Virus record (IMG/VR): IMGVR_UViG_3300006802_000144
Location: 1-48,510 of that record
Length of the DNA: 48,510 nt
Strand: one strand, 5' to 3'
Source of the DNA: a virus
Below, one piece after another: positions 27,264 through 33,819 of the stretch (its first letter is position 1; every line of letters starts with the position of its first letter). Made by a program: the position numbers and the translations under genes. The notes beneath the pieces were generated by a model. It ran no database searches. It was not told the DNA's origin and saw nothing but the letters and a program-made list of their open reading frames with translations.

Positions 27264-27335
27264 ATGACGACGATTGAGACTACGCACGTCCGACGTGCCG
27301 CGTGTGTGGCACAGGTCACAGGCAATGGCGCCTAG
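27264..27335 (+). CDS. Tiny ORF with strong ribosome site, unknown
   Basis: 23-codon frame (MTTIETTHVRRAACVAQVTG...) after a near-perfect GGAGGTG 5 nt from ATG, in the gap after the endolysin. Its end overlaps the ATG of the next ORF (27325), so it could be a leader peptide that couples translation of the downstream small gene. The peptide itself shows no motif. It may only mark a ribosome-loading site. Confidence 0.35.
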   Translation: MTTIETTHVRRAACVAQVTGNGA

Positions 27336-27558
27336 GCGTGCCAAAAGGAAACAGGAGGTTGCAGCCGATGCACGCCGAAAGCCAGATCGTGACAAAATCG
27401 GTAATGCTACAGGTTACAGGGCCTTAGCATGGACCGCGCTCAGATGGACCGCGCTGCGGGTGTTGGAAGGTGGCCTGCCAGAAGCCGGCAAGGTCCTCTT
27501 TCGGATCGGTGCCGGCGGGCTGGTGGGATTGGCAGCGCGGTGGCTGTTTGGGGATTAA
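27325..27558 (+). CDS. Small basic protein with C-terminal hydrophobic segment
   Basis: 77 aa. Basic N-terminus (MAPRRAKRKQEVAADARRKP) and a C-terminal Gly/Ala/Leu helix (VLFRIGAGGLVGLAARWLFG). This is the lysis region, and a short membrane-active protein (holin, antiholin or spanin-like) is possible. The first residues and the lack of a cleavable signal do not fit a clear spanin. Starts inside the end of the 27264 leader ORF, so translation may be coupled. Function not recognised. Confidence 0.45.
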   Translation: MAPRRAKRKQEVAADARRKPDRDKIGNATGYRALAWTALRWTALRVLEGGLPEAGKVLFRIGAGGLVGLAARWLFGD

Positions 27559-27730
27559 GGCACTGGCGGGAGTTCCAGGACAGGCCGGGGTGGGTGTGCT
27601 GGCGGTGCTTGCAGGTTACGCTGGGGTTTTTGGCGGTGTGGTGGATGTGATCAGAAACGGCGTTTTTCTTAACATGCCCGCCAAACGTGTTAAGGCAAAC
27701 CCGCTTCCCTTTCCTCCGCGCGTGGGGTAA
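27548..27730 (+). CDS. Possible 60-aa hydrophobic ORF
   Basis: TTG-initiated frame overlapping the stop of the previous ORF. It contains one hydrophobic stretch (GVGVLAVLAGYAGVFGGVVD) and a basic end (MPAKRVKANPLPFPPRVG). It could be a holin-like peptide, but there is no clear ribosome site and the 3' part runs through inverted repeats. Kept only as a candidate. Confidence 0.22.
   Translation: MGIKALAGVPGQAGVGVLAVLAGYAGVFGGVVDVIRNGVFLNMPAKRVKANPLPFPPRVG
27668..27694. repeat. Imperfect 27-bp dyad CTTAACATG-N9-CGTGTTAAG
   Basis: Inverted repeat in the gene-poor gap; eight of nine arm positions pair (7 bp perfect, CTTAACA/TGTTAAG). AT-richer than its surroundings and preceded by TTTTT. It could be a protein-binding site or an RNA hairpin in the late-operon 3' end. 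No phage integrase is present to suggest an attachment site. Confidence 0.4.
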
Positions 27731-27821
27731 GGGAAGGATGCTGCGGAGGGATGGGAATGCCCGTCTCTAGCTAGCCCGCAGCGCCAGACCGGCAGACCTG
27801 AGAGCCGGTGGGATGCAGGTC
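27704..27821 (+). ncRNA. Structured region: hairpin plus possible H-type pseudoknot
   Basis: Several complementary segments follow each other. CTTCCCTT (27704-27711) pairs with AAGGGAAG (27729-27736); alternatively CCTCCGC (27713-27719) pairs with GCGGAGG (27743-27749). ACCGGC (27788-27793) pairs with GCCGGT (27804-27809), while GACCTG in its loop (27795-27800) pairs with CAGGTC (27816-27821), which together would make an H-type pseudoknot. No known RNA family is recognised and it does not fold as a tRNA. It may be a small RNA or a 3' UTR element of the late operon. Confidence 0.35.
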
Positions 27822-27825
27822 AGAG

Positions 27826-27857
27826 CCCCGCGATGCCGCAAGGCGCTCGCGGGGTTT
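27826..27857 (+). terminator. Late-operon terminator hairpin between convergent operons
   Basis: CCCCGCGA (27826-27833) pairs perfectly with TCGCGGGG (27847-27854); an inner GCC/GGC stem is capped by a GCAA tetraloop (27838-27841). TTT follows on the plus strand. It stops rightward late transcription just before the end of the leftward operon (27869). The T-run is short, so it may act with Rho or work in both directions. Confidence 0.7.
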
Positions 27858-27868
27858 CGTTCGAGTGG

Positions 27869-28036
27869 CTACTGCAACTGCCAGAGGATGTTCCCGTCCA
27901 CATCCTCGACGCGCGTCGTTCCGGGATTGAGGACGGCATTGTCCTCAGCCTGTTGGCGCAACGGTATCCCCGGCATGGCCTCGATCGGGTAGAACATGTC
28001 CTCCCGAAAGAAGATCAGGATCGGCACTTCGCTCAT
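27869..28036 (-). CDS. Small protein, unknown (last gene of leftward operon)
   Basis: 55 aa starting MSEVPILIFFREDMFYPIEA and ending DVDGNILWQLQ. AGGGAGAG lies 4-5 nt upstream of ATG, a good ribosome site. Acidic, with a beta-like first half and a charged middle (RQQAEDNAVLNPGTTRVEDV). No family recognised. It is the most distal gene of the leftward early operon and ends just beyond the shared terminator hairpin. Confidence 0.6.
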   Translation of the reverse strand: MSEVPILIFFREDMFYPIEAMPGIPLRQQAEDNAVLNPGTTRVEDVDGNILWQLQ

Positions 28037-28061
28037 ACTCTCTCCCTGCCGCCGTGCGGCA

Positions 28062-28265
28062 CTATTGAGGATTGCTCAATGGTTCTGGATACAACACCGC
28101 GTCAATCTCCGCATCCGTCGTGCTAGGTCGCCAGACCAGCGCGTTGACGCGGAACGCCTCGCGCAACCGACCGATCTCCGCAGTCAGACGCTCAATCTCC
28201 CGCGCGTGGTCCCACTCTCGGCAGTCGCACGCGTGATGATGCGTGATGCATCGGGGGCGGGGCAT
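28062..28265 (-). CDS. Small coiled-coil protein with His/Cys N-terminus
   Basis: 67 aa; GGAGG upstream, and TGATG overlap with the upstream gene. N-terminus MPRPRCITHHHACDCREWDH has two or three Cys/His pairs that could bind a metal, followed by a heptad-like helix (AREIERLTAEIGRLREAFRV). Small proteins of this kind with HAREIE-type helices are frequent in phage early regions; no function is known to me. Confidence 0.6.
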   Translation of the reverse strand: MPRPRCITHHHACDCREWDHAREIERLTAEIGRLREAFRVNALVWRPSTTDAEIDAVLYPEPLSNPQ

Positions 28266-28504
28266 CACCCCTCCTTCGCCTTGCGGATCATGGCGCGATA
28301 GATGCCATACTCCCCGTCCCCTTCGTCGTAGGCGCGCGTTCCAGCCCCCACCATCGCCTCTGTCGGTTCCTCCATCGCGGACAGTGCGACGTCGGCCATG
28401 CCGAGATATCGTTTGCACAGCCATATGGGCGCATTGTCCCATGTGACACCAAAACAGTTTTTATCGGGGAACATCGCCCGCGCCATCTTCTCCCGCATGT
28501 CCAT
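28265..28504 (-). CDS. Small hypothetical early protein
   Basis: 79 aa, MDMREKMARAMFPDKNCFGV, containing EEPTEAMVGAGTRAYDEGDG and a helical end. The pattern EPTexMvxAGxxa is common to short phage proteins of unknown role. Start chosen at ATG 28504; a longer frame would overlap the upstream gene. The stop overlaps the next start. Confidence 0.65.
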   Translation of the reverse strand: MDMREKMARAMFPDKNCFGVTWDNAPIWLCKRYLGMADVALSAMEEPTEAMVGAGTRAYDEGDGEYGIYRAMIRKAKEG

Positions 28505-28767
28505 CACTCCCCGTCCTGATAGACCCACCATTCCGACATGGGCATCCCGTCGCGTCGGTCGATCGCAAGAAGCCACATTTCAAACTTCCCCACCATCTCA
28601 ACGACGTGTTCCGGTGTCACCTTCGCGGCCTTGGCCACTTCACCGACTGTGACCGCTTCAGAGTAATCGCGTCCAGCCTTCACGGCGATGGTGGATAGCC
28701 GGCGCATCTGCATCATAATGCGGCGCATCTCGCGGGCGTCTTCGATTATATGGTCTAGGTCGCTCAT
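28504..28767 (-). CDS. Small helical protein, possible HTH
   Basis: 87 aa: MSDLDHIIEDAREMRRIMMQ then AVTVGEVAKAAKVTPEHVVE MVGKFEMWLLAI. The segment VGEVAKAAKVTPEHVVEMV has helix-turn-helix spacing. It ends DGMPMSEWWVYQDGE. It may bind DNA, but this is only suggested by the short HTH-like stretch. ATGA/TGATG overlaps on both sides show operon coupling. Confidence 0.6.
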   Translation of the reverse strand: MSDLDHIIEDAREMRRIMMQMRRLSTIAVKAGRDYSEAVTVGEVAKAAKVTPEHVVEMVGKFEMWLLAIDRRDGMPMSEWWVYQDGE

Positions 28768-28952
28768 CACTCCCCCCTCACCCGCGCCACTGCCGCGCGG
28801 AGGCGGCGGACGGGGGCTGAATTGATCCGGTAGATTGCCCGTTCCGCCGGCACGATGTTCCGAAAGCCATGGTCCGCATCAACGCGCTCACCTAGCAGCC
28901 GGGCGCATTCCTCGGCCGCCGCGATGAGTTCCGCGAGGTCGGCGGGGGTCAT
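28767..28952 (-). CDS. Small hypothetical protein
   Basis: 61 aa, MTPADLAELIAAAEECARLL, then GERVDADHGFRNIVPAERA and a basic helix (RRLRAAVARVRG). Helical throughout. ATGA overlap with its upstream gene. Nothing identifies a function. Confidence 0.55.
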   Translation of the reverse strand: MTPADLAELIAAAEECARLLGERVDADHGFRNIVPAERAIYRINSAPVRRLRAAVARVRGE

Positions 28953-29161
28953 GGCGCGCCTCCCTCTACTGCATCCAAAGCCCGCCGCATCCCCTGCAAG
29001 TCCTGCCTGCGGAAAAACGCGGCTGATGTTGTCTTCCGACCCGCGCTGTATCCGACGACAACGACGCGGATCAGGCGTTCCTTGCCCCACTCCATCACCT
29101 CGATGTGGTCATGTTTCGGGGCGTCGGGTGCCTTCGGGGCGGTGCTGGTGACCGTTCGCAT
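28949..29161 (-). CDS. Small basic hypothetical protein
   Basis: 70 aa. IEVMEWGKERLIRVVVVGYS forms a beta hairpin and AGRKTTSAAFFRRQDLQGMRRAL a basic segment plus helix, which could contact nucleic acid. Overlaps both neighbours by 1-4 nt. Unassigned. Confidence 0.6.
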   Translation of the reverse strand: MRTVTSTAPKAPDAPKHDHIEVMEWGKERLIRVVVVGYSAGRKTTSAAFFRRQDLQGMRRALDAVEGGAP

Positions 29162-29373
29162 TATCCGACCCCGATCAGGTTGGCGATTTCAGTAGCGAGG
29201 CATTCCTGAGCTTCAAATCTCGACGGGTGTTCGCCTTTCGCGTGGTCCATGTATCGTTTTGTGTGCCATTTTCCATCCGACCACCACACCCGACCGACGC
29301 AGAGATTGCCGAGGAACACGCGGGACTGTTGGTTTTCGTCCTCCCAGCGCAAGTATTTGTCAATCGCGGTCAT
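29161..29373 (-). CDS. Small hypothetical protein
   Basis: 70 aa, MTAIDKYLRWEDENQQSRVF, rich in aromatic residues (VGRVWWSDGKWHTKRYMDH). A small beta sheet followed by a helix (RFEAQECLATEIANLI) is likely. No recognised family. Overlaps the upstream gene by 4 nt. Confidence 0.6.
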   Translation of the reverse strand: MTAIDKYLRWEDENQQSRVFLGNLCVGRVWWSDGKWHTKRYMDHAKGEHPSRFEAQECLATEIANLIGVG

Positions 29374-29732
29374 GTCGTCTCCTTCGTTTCGAGGGCCGCG
29401 CGGAGCATCCGGGCCATGAACGCCATCCCGTCCGTGTAGCCACGGGCATACGTCCCGGCAGGGTGCAGGGGCGGTGCGGCTTCGTCGGTCAGCCTATGGA
29501 CAGCCTCCAACTCTCCCGGCTTCAAGATGCGGTATGGAACGCAAAGGGTGTATCCGGCCTTCCCTGCCAGATCAGGCGACATCGGCCCCCACTGCTCATG
29601 CCGCCATAGAGGTTCGGACGGGGACCATTCCCAAATCTCGACGCGCCTACCGATGTTCCATCCGGTTCGCGTCATCCAATACCGCCCCGGCACGCTCGGG
29701 TCCGGCGGCAGGAGCGCGGGGTCAGTTGTCAC
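29370..29732 (-). CDS. Hypothetical early protein
   Basis: 120 aa from GTG 29732, which overlaps the previous stop as GTGA and has AGGAAG 7 nt upstream. It contains GWNIGRRVEIWEWSPSEPLW and GKAGYTLCVPYRILKPGELE, a compact beta domain, then a helical AGTYARGYTDGMAFMARMLR segment. The sequence resembles small DUF551-like or tail-end early proteins of phages only loosely. Function unknown. Confidence 0.6.
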   Translation of the reverse strand: MTTDPALLPPDPSVPGRYWMTRTGWNIGRRVEIWEWSPSEPLWRHEQWGPMSPDLAGKAGYTLCVPYRILKPGELEAVHRLTDEAAPPLHPAGTYARGYTDGMAFMARMLRAALETKETT

Positions 29733-29911
29733 TTTGGGTCTTCCTTCCAAGCCCTGCAGTGCAAGCCATCATCAGCGTTCATGTAAATCGCCGCAGTTTC
29801 TAGCCAAATCGGGGCGTCCGGTGCTGTCCATAGGCATTCGGACTTGGAGTGTCGGTAATCCCGCCAGTGCTTGCACGTCCCGCAGCGGCGACCGGGCGCG
29901 GGGGCGGTCAT
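29729..29911 (-). CDS. Small Cys-rich protein, likely zinc-binding
   Basis: 60 aa, MTAPAPGRRCGTCKHWRDYR, with C-x-x-C at the start, Cys in SECLW and His-Cys in DGLHCRAW. Four Cys with spaced aromatic residues suggest a zinc ribbon-like domain, a common theme among phage early proteins that bind nucleic acid or host protein. Metal binding is inferred from residue spacing only. Confidence 0.6.
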   Translation of the reverse strand: MTAPAPGRRCGTCKHWRDYRHSKSECLWTAPDAPIWLETAAIYMNADDGLHCRAWKEDPK

Positions 29912-30366
29912 GGGGTGATCCCCCGCCAGATGAAGTCGCCCTTCTCCTCCCGGATCGCGGGTTCTTCGTCCTCGCAGTGGCAGCGGACGCCAACCCAATC
30001 ACCAGCAACGGGGCGCCAGAAGTTGCGGACCCGGCCGTGCGGGACGTGGTTGTCTTCCTTGGCGCCTTCCAGATTGAAGCAGTCGAGAACCCACCGAGCG
30101 TCGTTGCTGTCGACGCGGGCCGGTCCGGCGGCTGTGTTGCGGCTGATGGACAGGTGGTATTCCGGACCGTCGCACGCGGCGTCTGATGCCACTTCGACGG
30201 CCGACATGACCTGGATCATGCTGCGAGGGTGGAAGTAGAGCCGGACGGGGTAGCCGCTGGCGAGAATGGGATTGCCCGGCTTGATGGGCAGTTCCCGCCA
30301 GCCGCCGGCTTTGGGGCGTAGGCAGGCAATTATGGACCGGACGCCATCGGCATAGGTGTCGCTCAC
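29908..30366 (-). CDS. Hypothetical early protein
   Basis: 152 aa from GTG 30366. Segments PVRLYFHPRSMIQVMSAVEV, CDGPEYHLSISRNT and DSNDARWVLDCFNLEGAKED are characteristic of a conserved phage protein family seen near phage recombination genes (I recall it as a DUF7694-like group, not certain). The C-terminus has CHCEDEEPAIREEKGDFIWR. It overlaps the tiny gene at 30363-30428. Confidence 0.6.
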   Translation of the reverse strand: MSDTYADGVRSIIACLRPKAGGWRELPIKPGNPILASGYPVRLYFHPRSMIQVMSAVEVASDAACDGPEYHLSISRNTAAGPARVDSNDARWVLDCFNLEGAKEDNHVPHGRVRNFWRPVAGDWVGVRCHCEDEEPAIREEKGDFIWRGITP

Positions 30367-30428
30367 GCCCAACACTCCCGGCAAAATCCCGGCAGGTCGT
30401 GCCGCCGGTCACTCGTCTGATTGCTCAC
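30363..30428 (-). CDS. Tiny coupled ORF with CxxC, unknown
   Basis: 21-residue frame MSNQTSDRRHDLPGFCRECW.. starting at GTG 30428. The start overlaps the stop of the preceding gene (GTGA) and its own stop overlaps the next GTG start. FCRECW gives a C-x-x-C pair. Being fitted so exactly between two coupled genes suggests it is translated, but its length makes this uncertain. Confidence 0.4.
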   Translation of the reverse strand: MSNQTSDRRHDLPGFCRECWA

Positions 30429-30760
30429 GTCGTCTCTCCCTCTCCCGGCACGCCAGCCGCGCGCATGGCGGGGATGGTTTCGAGGGTTACCTCGCGACGC
30501 AGCACACGCTCAATCTCACCCAGCAGATGCAATCGGGCCTCACGCGGCGTTACGATGCGGGGAGCCTGATAAAATCCAGAGACGCGGCAGATTATCCATC
30601 CCGCTCTTGTCGGGTCTGTCTTGCGATACTTCGCGACAGCCGTGACAATCTGCGCTGGCGTGACCTTGGTGACCGTCTGTGTGCCGACCATCCCGCTACT
30701 CCACACAGTCACCACGTCCCCCGCCTTCAGGCCCGCGAGGTAGGTTGCCAGGTCGCTCAT
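30425..30760 (-). CDS. Hypothetical early protein
   Basis: 111 aa, MSDLATYLAGLKAGDVVTVW; LKAGDVVTVWSSGMVGTQTVTKVTPAQIVT looks like a small SH3/beta-barrel fold (KaGDxVxvws). The C-terminus is a basic helix (TPREARLHLLGEIERVLRRE). A nucleic-acid or protein-interaction role is possible; no family is recognised. Confidence 0.62.
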   Translation of the reverse strand: MSDLATYLAGLKAGDVVTVWSSGMVGTQTVTKVTPAQIVTAVAKYRKTDPTRAGWIICRVSGFYQAPRIVTPREARLHLLGEIERVLRREVTLETIPAMRAAGVPGEGETT

Positions 30761-30978
30761 GCTTCAATCTCCTGCTCAACAACCCGCACATGCCCATCCC
30801 AGCCCCAAGCGTAAAACTTGAGACGCGGGGATCGGTCGGTGAAGATCACGCCATACAATTCCGCCTCAAAGTTGTTTCTCCTGTGGTGGTTTTTCCATTC
30901 GCTCCGAAACGTCGCGGCGATTTCCAGCGCGCGGACTTCGTTGCCGGCGTGGACGGTGAGGGTGGTTTTGCGGGTCAT
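30757..30978 (-). CDS. Hypothetical early protein
   Basis: 73 aa, MTRKTTLTVHAGNEVRALEI. HAGNEVRALEIAATFRSEWK is helical and basic; LYGVIFTDRSPRLKFYAWGW DG is beta. Overlaps its upstream and downstream genes by 4 nt, consistent with one polycistronic message. No function assigned. Confidence 0.6.
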   Translation of the reverse strand: MTRKTTLTVHAGNEVRALEIAATFRSEWKNHHRRNNFEAELYGVIFTDRSPRLKFYAWGWDGHVRVVEQEIEA

Positions 30979-31808
30979 GCCTCAACCCTCCGAAACGTCG
31001 TCACGCTCACCCACGGGTTGGCGTCCCAGGCGTCGGGGCCGTGGATGGCTCGCCACGTCAGGCTGAACGCGTCCCGAGCCGTGACGTGCCAATGCGGTTG
31101 ATCGCGGTCGGCCTTGTTTCGTCCGTATCCTCGGCGGGTTCCGGGTGCGATCCAGACCCCTTGCATGGGGGTACTCTCCGGATCAGTGCCATTTTCCTCG
31201 CAATACTGCCGATGCCATTCGCAGTCCTCCGGCGTGGGATGCTCCCACACCATCCCCTCTGCGATTGCATCCCCCTCGCTGATATCCTGCAACCGCTCCA
31301 CCCTGACAGCCTCGACCGCCAGCGTGATCCGGCTGGCCCAGCGCGGCATGTGGATGGAGGGGCGCTTCAGCCAAACCGCATACGGATCAGGCGCAGAGAA
31401 CAACCCGCCCGCAAGTGCGTCCGGATAGTGCTTGTTTGGGCAGTTCGGAGGATCACCATCAGCCGTATAGTGGACTTTTTGGCCCCATAGCCATGATGAC
31501 GGCTCAGGCTCACCGGATGGTGTGCATGATGGATAGCGGGCGGCCTGCCATATGGTTTCCCGCACCCACAGGCGATCCCCCGGCGCCCATCGGGTCACCT
31601 TCTGGGCTGTGATGACGCGACCGAGGGTGAGGCGCGGCTTTCCGCCTTCAAGCGTCATAGCGGTCACTTCGCATTCCGGCCCCGTGCCATTGGGGCCAGT
31701 GCAGAACGGGACCGGTTGCGGCTTCAACACCCGCCGCGTCTGCGTTTTGGACCCGGACAGGATAGCCCGCACCATCGGGGCACTGAATAAAATCGGGCGT
31801 TCGCTCAC
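30975..31808 (-). CDS. ASCH/PUA-like phage protein
   Basis: 277 aa. PILFSAPMVRAILSGSKTQT RRVLKPQP, then PGDRLWVRET, HMPRWASRITLAVEAVRVER and LQDISEGDAIAEGM. This is the hallmark pattern of phage ASCH-domain proteins: F(s)xxMvxAilxGxKTqTRR, PGDxLWVRE, and MPRWaSRitLevtxvrvxRLqdIseeDaxaEG. ASCH is a PUA-like fold and probably binds RNA or modified nucleobases. The insert at 130-190 and long C-terminus to W-R-A-I-H-G are usual in this group. Biological role in phages is unknown. Confidence 0.85.
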   Translation of the reverse strand: MSERPILFSAPMVRAILSGSKTQTRRVLKPQPVPFCTGPNGTGPECEVTAMTLEGGKPRLTLGRVITAQKVTRWAPGDRLWVRETIWQAARYPSCTPSGEPEPSSWLWGQKVHYTADGDPPNCPNKHYPDALAGGLFSAPDPYAVWLKRPSIHMPRWASRITLAVEAVRVERLQDISEGDAIAEGMVWEHPTPEDCEWHRQYCEENGTDPESTPMQGVWIAPGTRRGYGRNKADRDQPHWHVTARDAFSLTWRAIHGPDAWDANPWVSVTTFRRVEA

Positions 31809-32437
31809 ATCATCCCCCGAACATTCACCATAGCCACCCCGCTACGAGCCTGCGCCGACTGCGCCACCTTCGCCGCGATCATCTCCCCGTGGTTCGGCGG
31901 CTTGCCGGACATGATCCGTTGACGCGGGATCGTCACCCGCGCCCCAAAGTCGGGATGATCCCGGTAGACAATCCCGGCCTTTCGGAGTGCGTCACTGAAC
32001 GTGTCGGCGGAAACCGGCGGCGGATTGGGAATGACCGGCTTGGGAGGCGCCGGCTTTACCGGCTCAGGCCGGCGCGGTCCACGTCGCAACCCGATATACG
32101 CCGCGAAGTTCTCCATACCCCGGATCGCGCCTTTTTTTCCGGGCAGCGCCAACCACATGGCGTAGATTTCCTTGCGTGTTTTCGGCCCGGGCCACTCGAC
32201 GCGCAGCAGTTCCTCGCGTTTCGCCGTGTTTGTGTCCCAATCCCGGCCCTTGTGGGTGCGGCGAACGTCCAGCCGGTTCGCATACCGGCCGAGTTGGATC
32301 TTCGTCAGCGGATTCCCTGGCAGCGCGTTCACCTTGGCGAGGATGACATTCTCCGACACCGGGCCGGGCCAGAGCTTGATAACGATCGCCTCACGGGCAT
32401 CGGAGTATTTCTCCCGGTCGCGGGTGTAGCGTGTCAT
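31805..32437 (-). CDS. Putative DNA-binding protein with two tandem WPGP-type HTH repeats
   Basis: 210 aa from ATG 32437. It has an internal repeat: IVIKLWPGPVSENVILAKVN ALPG ... RYANRLDVRR, and LLRVEWPGPKTRKEIYAMWL ALPG ... FAAYIGLRR. Each unit looks like a small helix-turn-helix (GcrA-/Myb-like WPxxxSxxxI). A Pro-rich linker (RRPEPVKPAPPKPVIPNPPP) leads to a C-terminal DALRKAGIVYRDHPDFGARV domain. Likely a transcription factor or DNA-binding adaptor, by inference. Confidence 0.6.
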   Translation of the reverse strand: MTRYTRDREKYSDAREAIVIKLWPGPVSENVILAKVNALPGNPLTKIQLGRYANRLDVRRTHKGRDWDTNTAKREELLRVEWPGPKTRKEIYAMWLALPGKKGAIRGMENFAAYIGLRRGPRRPEPVKPAPPKPVIPNPPPVSADTFSDALRKAGIVYRDHPDFGARVTIPRQRIMSGKPPNHGEMIAAKVAQSAQARSGVAMVNVRGMM

Positions 32438-33021
32438 GGGGCGCCTCCGATTAGGGCCATGATGGCGTCGATGGTGCGGGCGCATGGGCACCTATCGGGA
32501 GCGCAGCAGTCCCCAGCATTGGCGGCGCAATCCGTGTATGGACCATTCGTAACCACCCGCATCACCGCCTCCCGCGTCACCGCCGGCCGGGCGGGATAGG
32601 CACGGACTGGCACCATATCCCCCGGCAGTGGCATCCACCCGGTCACGTCCACGTCTGGCACATCACGCCCCATACCAACGGCAGTGACGTGCCAGCGCGG
32701 AGGCAAGTCCAACCCCGGCGACATATCGACAACACGGATCGCGCGGTAAATCCCGGGGCCGTAGTGTTCGGCGTGTGGAATGCGGACAAGGATGGACTTG
32801 TTCGGCGGTGCTGTTTCCGGCGGCTGCCACGACCGCGCAGCCTCCAACGCCGTCAGATACACCAACAAATCCGCAGCCTCCTCCCGCGCGTGCCGCACCA
32901 GCGCAGCCGGCGACAAAGCCGCATCCGCCAGCGTGTGGCCGTATTTCTCGACGCCCATGACGGCGCGGGTGGTGATGAACTCGGCGGCGGATCGGGCGTG
33001 GGGGCAGGGGTTGGCGGTCAT
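32434..33021 (-). CDS. MazG-like plus DUF551-like fusion protein
   Basis: 195 aa. N-terminal ~60 residues contain RAVMGVEKYGHTLADAALSP and VRHAREEAADLLVYLTALEA, the E-E-x-x-D pattern of all-alpha NTP pyrophosphatases (MazG-like), which hydrolyse NTP/dNTPs. Then WQPPETAPPNKSILVRI and DVDVTGWMPLPG match the DUF551 domain that is common in phages. The last 40 residues contain a Cys cluster (YTDCAANAGDCCAPDRCPCA) that might bind metal. The assignment of MazG is moderate since only part of the motif set is visible. Confidence 0.68.
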   Translation of the reverse strand: MTANPCPHARSAAEFITTRAVMGVEKYGHTLADAALSPAALVRHAREEAADLLVYLTALEAARSWQPPETAPPNKSILVRIPHAEHYGPGIYRAIRVVDMSPGLDLPPRWHVTAVGMGRDVPDVDVTGWMPLPGDMVPVRAYPARPAVTREAVMRVVTNGPYTDCAANAGDCCAPDRCPCARTIDAIMALIGGAP

Positions 33022-33485
33022 GCCGCAGCCCCCTGAACAGTCTCAACAACCTGCTTGATCTGGTCGCTAATGCAATCAATCTGATCTTCGATGCCGAGGG
33101 CCATCGCTACTGCCCGCGCCCGCTTGAGCGCCGACGCCGCACGGGAAAACTCCGCAATCACGACTTCCCGGCTCTTGTCTTCGTCCGACGCAACTTGTCG
33201 GATCGACATGTAGCCCTGCTCCCCACGATCGCAGGCCGGATCATGCACGAATGCGGGAACCCGCACGCTATGTTCCATGGTCGTGACCTCCACCCGAACC
33301 GACCGGATCAGATGGCGGGCCTGTTCCACGCGGAACATATGAGCCGCCGCGTCGTTGTCCCACTCGAAACACTTATGCAGCGGGGATGCTTCGTTTTGCG
33401 CCGCGTCAACCACATTGTCAGGCGTCAACCGCCCTTCGTTCGCCTCCGCAAGCCGCGTCAGTTCCGTGATGATGTCTTCGCTCAT
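33018..33485 (-). CDS. Hypothetical helical early protein
   Basis: 155 aa from ATG 33485 with GAGGAATG upstream. Helical and acidic: MSEDIITELTRLAEANEGRL, AAHMFRVEQARHLIRSVRVE, EFSRAASALKRARAVAMALG. It follows the 5-nt-period array and a 9-bp hairpin (33504-33525) that precedes its ribosome site. Position suggests it is part of the recombination or early-control block. No family recognised. Confidence 0.62.
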   Translation of the reverse strand: MSEDIITELTRLAEANEGRLTPDNVVDAAQNEASPLHKCFEWDNDAAAHMFRVEQARHLIRSVRVEVTTMEHSVRVPAFVHDPACDRGEQGYMSIRQVASDEDKSREVVIAEFSRAASALKRARAVAMALGIEDQIDCISDQIKQVVETVQGAAA

Positions 33486-33503
33486 TTTGCATTCCTCAAA
33501 GGT

Positions 33504-33525
33504 GGCGGGGGATTGCTCCCCCGCC
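33504..33525. terminator. Perfect 9-bp hairpin before the 33485 gene
   Basis: GGCGGGGGA (33504-33512) and TCCCCCGCC (33517-33525) form a perfect stem with a TTGC loop. On the plus strand GTTTT follows; on the minus (transcribed) strand the T-run is absent (ACCTTTG). It could attenuate leftward transcription or stabilise mRNA 5' ends of the distal half. Its function is uncertain. Confidence 0.5.
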
Positions 33526-33529
33526 GTTT

Positions 33530-33800
33530 TGATGGCTTGACCCACCGTGCCCCGTATTGGCGCGCCAACCCATGGCTAGACCGCCATGCCCGGACAGACC
33601 CGACCAGGACAGACCCCAACCGGCCGCGCCAGGCCATGACCGCCCGGCCATGCCTCGACGGACCTTGTTCCGCCGTGTCTTCCCTCGACCGCCACACCCG
33701 GTCCGGCCGAGCCAGACCATGGCTTACCCGACCATGACTTGACCGCCATCCCATACCGCATCCGGACACGCCAGGCCGTGCCTGATCTTTCCTTGACCGC
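33530..33800 (-). repeat. Degenerate pentanucleotide (5-nt period) array, non-coding
   Basis: This 335-bp gap between two genes holds an imperfect array with 5-nt period, best read on the minus strand as NNGGY units: atggc-ctggc-gcggc-cggtt-ggggt-ctgtc-ctggt-cgggt and so on. Since 5 is not a multiple of 3, the reading frame cycles and gives meaningless Arg/Trp/Gly-rich ORFs. It lies directly 3' of the recombination-associated gene at 33820. Such arrays near phage recombination genes might be recombination or annealing targets; I know no proven function. Confidence 0.6.
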
Positions 33801-33819
33801 CCAACCGTGACATCCACTT

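Noticed and set aside
27668-27694. Attachment site for an integrase
   Set aside because: No integrase gene is seen and a single dyad without a core match to anything is not enough.
27780-27857. tRNA-like or riboswitch-like fold
   Set aside because: No T-arm GTTC motif, anticodon stem-loop of correct size or conserved riboswitch core; only hairpins and a possible pseudoknot are supported.
27833-28126. Plus-strand ORF of 97 codons
   Set aside because: It begins inside the terminator and opposes two minus-strand genes with good ribosome sites.
31889-32599. Plus-strand ORF of 236 codons
   Set aside because: Shadow of the WPGP-repeat and MazG/DUF551 genes on the minus strand.
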